From the NCBI RefSeq assembly GCF_042646205.1, contig NZ_JBHRTF010000016.1, forward strand, positions 1-64,000: a DNA stretch of 64,000 nucleotides. The letters run 5' to 3'. Under the pieces are notes generated by a model. That model was not told where the DNA came from. It saw nothing but the letters and a program-made list of their open reading frames with translations, and made no database searches. The stretch is from Cellvibrio fontiphilus_A (GTDB taxonomy: Bacteria; Pseudomonadota; Gammaproteobacteria; Pseudomonadales; Cellvibrionaceae). Numbering within the stretch: position 1 is the first letter of the stretch; every line of letters starts with the position of its first letter. Both the position numbers and the translations under genes were made by a program. Positions 60,726 to 64,000 of this stretch are shown in pieces.

Positions 60726-61742
60726 ATGGTGACACGCACTTATTCACTGCTGGGATTGGCGGAGTACTTGGGTGCTGAGCTAGTTGGTGATCCAACGCAT
60801 GAAATAAGTGCTTTGGCTACATTGCAGAAAGCTGAGGCTAATAGCCTCAGCTTTCTTGCTAATCCTGCGTACAAAAAGTACTTGGGCTCCACCAATGCCG
60901 GTGCGGTTATTTTGCATCCTGATCTGCAACATGAATTTGCGGGTAACAAACTGGTTTCTGTAAAACCTTACGTGGACTATGCCCGAGTCTCGGCTTTGTT
61001 TTCATCTGTCCCGACAGCGGAAGCGGGGGTTCATCCTTCTGCGGTTGTTGGTGACGGCTGTTCTATTGCTAATACAGCCTCGGTAGGTCCAAATGCTGTG
61101 ATTGGCAAAGGGGTAGTTTTGGCAGATGGGGTTATAATCGGCTCTGGCAGCTATATTGGTGATGATAGCTCTATTGGACCTAACACCCGGGTTGCAGCGA
61201 ATGTCAGTATCTATCACGGCATTACCATTGGTGGCGGGTGTATATTACATAGTGGTTGTGTGATAGGGGCTGATGGTTTTGGCTTTGCTCCACAGGATGA
61301 TGGTTGGCTTAAAATCCATCAGCTCGGTGGAGTTGTAATTGGTGATAATGTTGAGATTGGGGCTTGCACCTGTATAGATCGTGGAGCCTTGGATGATACT
61401 TGGATTGCCGATGGGGTAATTATCGACAATCATGTTCAGATTGCCCACAACGTTCGTATCGGTAAAAACACGGCTATTGCCGGGCATTCTGCTATTGCTG
61501 GGAGCACGACAATAGGCGCTAACTGCACCATCGCCGGTGCTGTTGCCATTGTGGGTCATATTAGCTTGGCCGATAAAGTTCATGTTACTGCAAGAAGTTT
61601 TGTTTCTGCTTCGATCACCGAAGCGGGTTCTTACTCATCGGGAACACCACTGGCGCCAACTAAAGATTGGCGTAAAAATGCCGCCCGCTTTCGTCAGTTA
61701 GATTCATTAGCTACGCGCTTAATAAAACTTGAACGCGAATAA
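60726..61742 (+). CDS. lpxD: UDP-3-O-(3-hydroxyacyl)glucosamine N-acyltransferase
   Basis: A 338-residue lipid A enzyme with an N-terminal uridine-binding domain (about 1-95: SFLANPAYKKYL), then a left-handed beta-helix with hexapeptide repeats (VGDGCSIANTASVGPNAVIG). GADGFGFAPQDDGWLKIHQLGGVVIGDNVEIGACTCIDRGAL contains the catalytic His region. It ends with a helical tail. Confidence 0.97.
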   Translation: MVTRTYSLLGLAEYLGAELVGDPTHEISALATLQKAEANSLSFLANPAYKKYLGSTNAGAVILHPDLQHEFAGNKLVSVKPYVDYARVSALFSSVPTAEAGVHPSAVVGDGCSIANTASVGPNAVIGKGVVLADGVIIGSGSYIGDDSSIGPNTRVAANVSIYHGITIGGGCILHSGCVIGADGFGFAPQDDGWLKIHQLGGVVIGDNVEIGACTCIDRGALDDTWIADGVIIDNHVQIAHNVRIGKNTAIAGHSAIAGSTTIGANCTIAGAVAIVGHISLADKVHVTARSFVSASITEAGSYSSGTPLAPTKDWRKNAARFRQLDSLATRLIKLERE

Positions 61743-61780
61743 GCGTACATATAATTTCTATTTCTTCTTGGGGTTAAACC

Positions 61781-62218
61781 ATGATGGACGTTAACGAGAT
61801 TCGTGAATATCTTCCACATCGCTATCCATTTTTGCTCGTGGATCGTGTTGTTGAGTTGATTGAAGGTGAATCAATTGTCGCCTACAAAAATATTACCGTT
61901 AACGAGGAAGTCTTTAATGGTCATTTCCCTCAAAACCCGGTGTTTCCAGGAGTAATGATTCTTGAAGCCATGGCTCAAGCTTCTGGTATCCTCGGCTTTA
62001 AAACTATGAATAAAAAGCCACAGGATGGGTCTATTTATTTATTTGCTGGTGTAGATGATGTGCGTTTTAAACGACAAGTAGTACCGGGTGATCGTTTGCA
62101 ACTGGAATCACGGGTTATTTCTGAAAAGCGCGGTATTTGGAAATTTGAGTGTAAGGCAAGTGTTGATGGTGTATTAGCCGCTTCAGCAACAATTTTGTGT
62201 GCTGACCGCAAGGTTTAA
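61781..62218 (+). CDS. fabZ: 3-hydroxyacyl-ACP dehydratase FabZ
   Basis: A 145-residue hotdog-fold dehydratase for fatty acid elongation. The active site is LPHRYPFLLVDRV (catalytic His), FNGHFPQNPVFPGVMILEAMAQASG (catalytic Glu). The start may be ATG at 61781 or the ATG right after it. It competes with lpxA for hydroxyacyl-ACP. Confidence 0.97.
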   Translation: MMDVNEIREYLPHRYPFLLVDRVVELIEGESIVAYKNITVNEEVFNGHFPQNPVFPGVMILEAMAQASGILGFKTMNKKPQDGSIYLFAGVDDVRFKRQVVPGDRLQLESRVISEKRGIWKFECKASVDGVLAASATILCADRKV

Positions 62219-62248
62219 CAACAACTAGACATTCAACGAGAAAGCATT

Positions 62249-63019
62249 TTGATAGATCCATCTGCAATTATTCATCCTGATGCCAAGCTTGCTCCCGATG
62301 TTCAAGTTGGCCCTTGGACAATTATTGGTCCTGATGTAGAAATTGATGAGGGCACAACAATTGCCTCACATGTTGTGCTTAAAGGACCAACAAAAATTGG
62401 AAAGCACAATCGTATTTATCAATTTTCATCCATAGGCGAAGATACTCCTGATTTAAAATACAAGGGCGAACCAACACGTTTGGTAATTGGCGATCACAAT
62501 GTGATTCGCGAGGGTGTAACCATTCACCGCGGAACAGTTCAGGATCGTAGTGAAACTACAATTGGCAATAATAATTTACTCATGGCCTACGTTCATGTCG
62601 GCCACGATAGTGTAATTGGCAATAACTGCATTTTAGTGAATAACGCAGCTCTCGCTGGGCATGTCCATATTGGTGACTGGGCCATTTTAAGTGGTTTCAC
62701 TCTTGTGCATCAGTTTTGCAAAATTGGTGCACATAGTTTTTCTGGAATGGGAAGCGCGATAGGAAAGGACGTACCTGCCTACGTTATGGTTAATGGTAGC
62801 CCTGCGGAGGCTAAAAACATCAATGTTGAAGGTCTGCGTCGTAGGGGATTTACCAAAGACGATATCACTCTGCTAACCAAAGCCTACAAAATTATTTATC
62901 GTCGGGGTTTGACGTTGGATGAAGCTTTGGCCGAATTAAATCCCTTAGCTGCTGGATCGCCTGCGTTACAAGTCTTAATAGACTCACTAAATACATCTAC
63001 ACGCGGTATTGTTCGTTAG
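62249..63019 (+). CDS. lpxA: UDP-N-acetylglucosamine O-acyltransferase
   Basis: A 256-residue trimeric beta-helix acyltransferase, the first lipid A step. It has IDPSAIIHPDAKLAPDVQVGPWTIIG, the catalytic His in LLMAYVHVGHDSVIGNNCILVNNAALAGHV, and LSGFTLVHQFCKIGAHSF with the C-terminal helical domain. The start codon is TTG at 62249, since no ATG or GTG lies near; the reading frame before it has no better start. The Shine-Dalgarno sequence is weak (GAGAAAG). Confidence 0.96.
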   Translation: MIDPSAIIHPDAKLAPDVQVGPWTIIGPDVEIDEGTTIASHVVLKGPTKIGKHNRIYQFSSIGEDTPDLKYKGEPTRLVIGDHNVIREGVTIHRGTVQDRSETTIGNNNLLMAYVHVGHDSVIGNNCILVNNAALAGHVHIGDWAILSGFTLVHQFCKIGAHSFSGMGSAIGKDVPAYVMVNGSPAEAKNINVEGLRRRGFTKDDITLLTKAYKIIYRRGLTLDEALAELNPLAAGSPALQVLIDSLNTSTRGIVR

Positions 63020-63069
63020 AATTTTCGCTTGCGATTCTCTTTGCATTGAGTAAAAAACCGGAGGGCTTG

Positions 63070-64000
63070 GTGTCTGATCACATACATATTGGTATTGTTG
63101 TCGGAGAAGCCTCCGGGGATATACTCGGTGCTGCCCTAATTCAGGAGCTGCGCAAGCGCTTTCCCAACGCAGAATTTTCCGGTATCGGTGGCCCGCGGAT
63201 GTTGGCGCTGGGCTTTCATTCTTATTTTCCCCAAGATCGTTTGGCAGTAATGGGCTTGGTTGAGCCTCTAAAACGTTTGCCTGAGTTGTTGCGGATTCGC
63301 AAATTTTTGCGTGAGCATTTTATCAAAAATCCTCCTGCTGTTTTTATTGGAATAGATTCGCCGGATTTTACTATTCCACTCGAGGCATCCCTCAAAGAAA
63401 GAAATATTAAAACAGTTCATTACGTCAGCCCATCTGTCTGGGCTTGGCGGCAAAAGCGTGTTTTTAAAATTGCGCGCGCCGTTGATTTGATGCTCACACT
63501 ACTGCCGTTTGAAGCAAAATTTTATCAGGAACACAATGTTCCGGTTGAGTTTGTCGGACATCATTTGGCCGATGAGATTCCTTTTGCTGTCGATAAAGTT
63601 GCAGCGCGAAAAATACTGGGGTTGCCTACAGAAGGACGTATTATTGCGCTCTTGCCGGGTAGTCGTGCGAGTGAGGTTGAGCGCATGGGGCAGTTGTTCA
63701 TGCAGTCTGCAGTGTATTGTCTCGAGCAAGATCCTGGGTTGTTGTTTATTATTCCTGCCGCCAGTCCTGATCGATATCGGCAGCTACATATTGAATTAAA
63801 TGATTATGTGGATTATCCAATCCAATTAATCAATGGTCATTCCCATGAAGCAATGGCAGCAGCAGATGTTGTTTTATTGGCTTCTGGCACTGTTGCGCTG
63901 GAAGCTCTGTTGCTCAAAAAGCCAATGGTTGTCGCTTATAAGCTGGCACCATTAACCTATAAAATTTTATCCTGGCTGGTTAAATCGCCTTGGATATCCT
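63070..64000 (+). CDS. lpxB: Lipid-A-disaccharide synthase (3' end cut by window)
   Basis: The first 310 residues of LpxB, the GT-B glycosyltransferase that joins UDP-2,3-diacylglucosamine and lipid X. The start is GTG at 63070 with GGAGG five bases upstream. The sequence reads SDHIHIGIVVGEASGDILGA, SGIGGPRMLALG, GIDSPDFTI, HYVSPSVWAWRQKR, ALLPGSRASEVERM and ASGTVALEALLLKKPMVVAYKL. Typical proteins are about 380 residues, so about 70 residues are missing at the right edge. Confidence 0.95.
   Translation, partial: MSDHIHIGIVVGEASGDILGAALIQELRKRFPNAEFSGIGGPRMLALGFHSYFPQDRLAVMGLVEPLKRLPELLRIRKFLREHFIKNPPAVFIGIDSPDFTIPLEASLKERNIKTVHYVSPSVWAWRQKRVFKIARAVDLMLTLLPFEAKFYQEHNVPVEFVGHHLADEIPFAVDKVAARKILGLPTEGRIIALLPGSRASEVERMGQLFMQSAVYCLEQDPGLLFIIPAASPDRYRQLHIELNDYVDYPIQLINGHSHEAMAAADVVLLASGTVALEALLLKKPMVVAYKLAPLTYKILSWLVKSPWIS

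Overview
The window is chromosomal DNA of a gammaproteobacterium of moderate GC content. Gene order, the long DapD, the GldF-GldG fusion protein, a PEP-CTERM-like protein and uronate and lipid catabolism genes point to the Cellvibrionaceae (Cellvibrio-like). That assignment is inference; there is no rRNA in the window to settle it.

1-4198: the attI end of a sedentary chromosomal integron. An intact integron integrase (plus strand) has a LexA-like box at its promoter. It is followed leftwards by an attI junction and an array of cassettes whose genes all run on the minus strand, away from intI: a DUF7079-like protein, a HAD 5'(3')-nucleotidase-like protein, an SDR oxidoreductase, a cassette with only a tiny ORF and a nested inverted repeat, and an unknown 98-residue protein. 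Four complete attC sites of 133-143 bp and one partial site are visible.

4199-24633: housekeeping and envelope genes. These are waaA, tolC, two Na+/H+ antiporters (nhaD type and CPA1 type), a TPP riboswitch with thiD-thiC, the conserved nudF-yqiB-cpdA-yqiA-parE cluster, a VolA-like lipoprotein lipase behind a CRP-type site, a PDC-sensor membrane protein, radA and two PilZ proteins.

24795-32066: a tightly packed run of mak, a BtuF/FecB-like binding protein, a FecCD permease, an ABC ATPase, a DUF4442 protein, a Gfo/Idh/MocA oxidoreductase and an MFS transporter. A lone PEP-CTERM-like secreted protein follows, with a clean sigma-54 -24/-12 element.

32131-48259: mostly minus-strand lysine/DAP and nitrogen genes (DUF1461, dapE, dapD, yffB, nth, dapC, glnD, map). 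They are interrupted by hsp20, a 38-residue ORF, a GldA / GldF-GldG / DUF4340 ABC operon and a yebC-like gene.

48467-64000: uxuA, behind a UxuR/ExuR-like palindrome, sits between map and the long translation/envelope block rpsB-tsf-pyrH-frr-uppS-cdsA-dxr-rseP-bamA-skp-lpxD-fabZ-lpxA-lpxB. lpxB runs off the right edge.

Three copies of a GC-rich imperfect palindromic element (about 80-115 bp) lie directly behind stop codons of thiC, the PDC-sensor gene and nth. I see no CRISPR array, tRNA, rRNA, prophage or insertion sequence. The accessory content is essentially the integron. The less usual chromosomal points are the sigma-54/PEP-CTERM gene, the Gld-type operon with its small polyproline ORF, and the palindromic repeat family.
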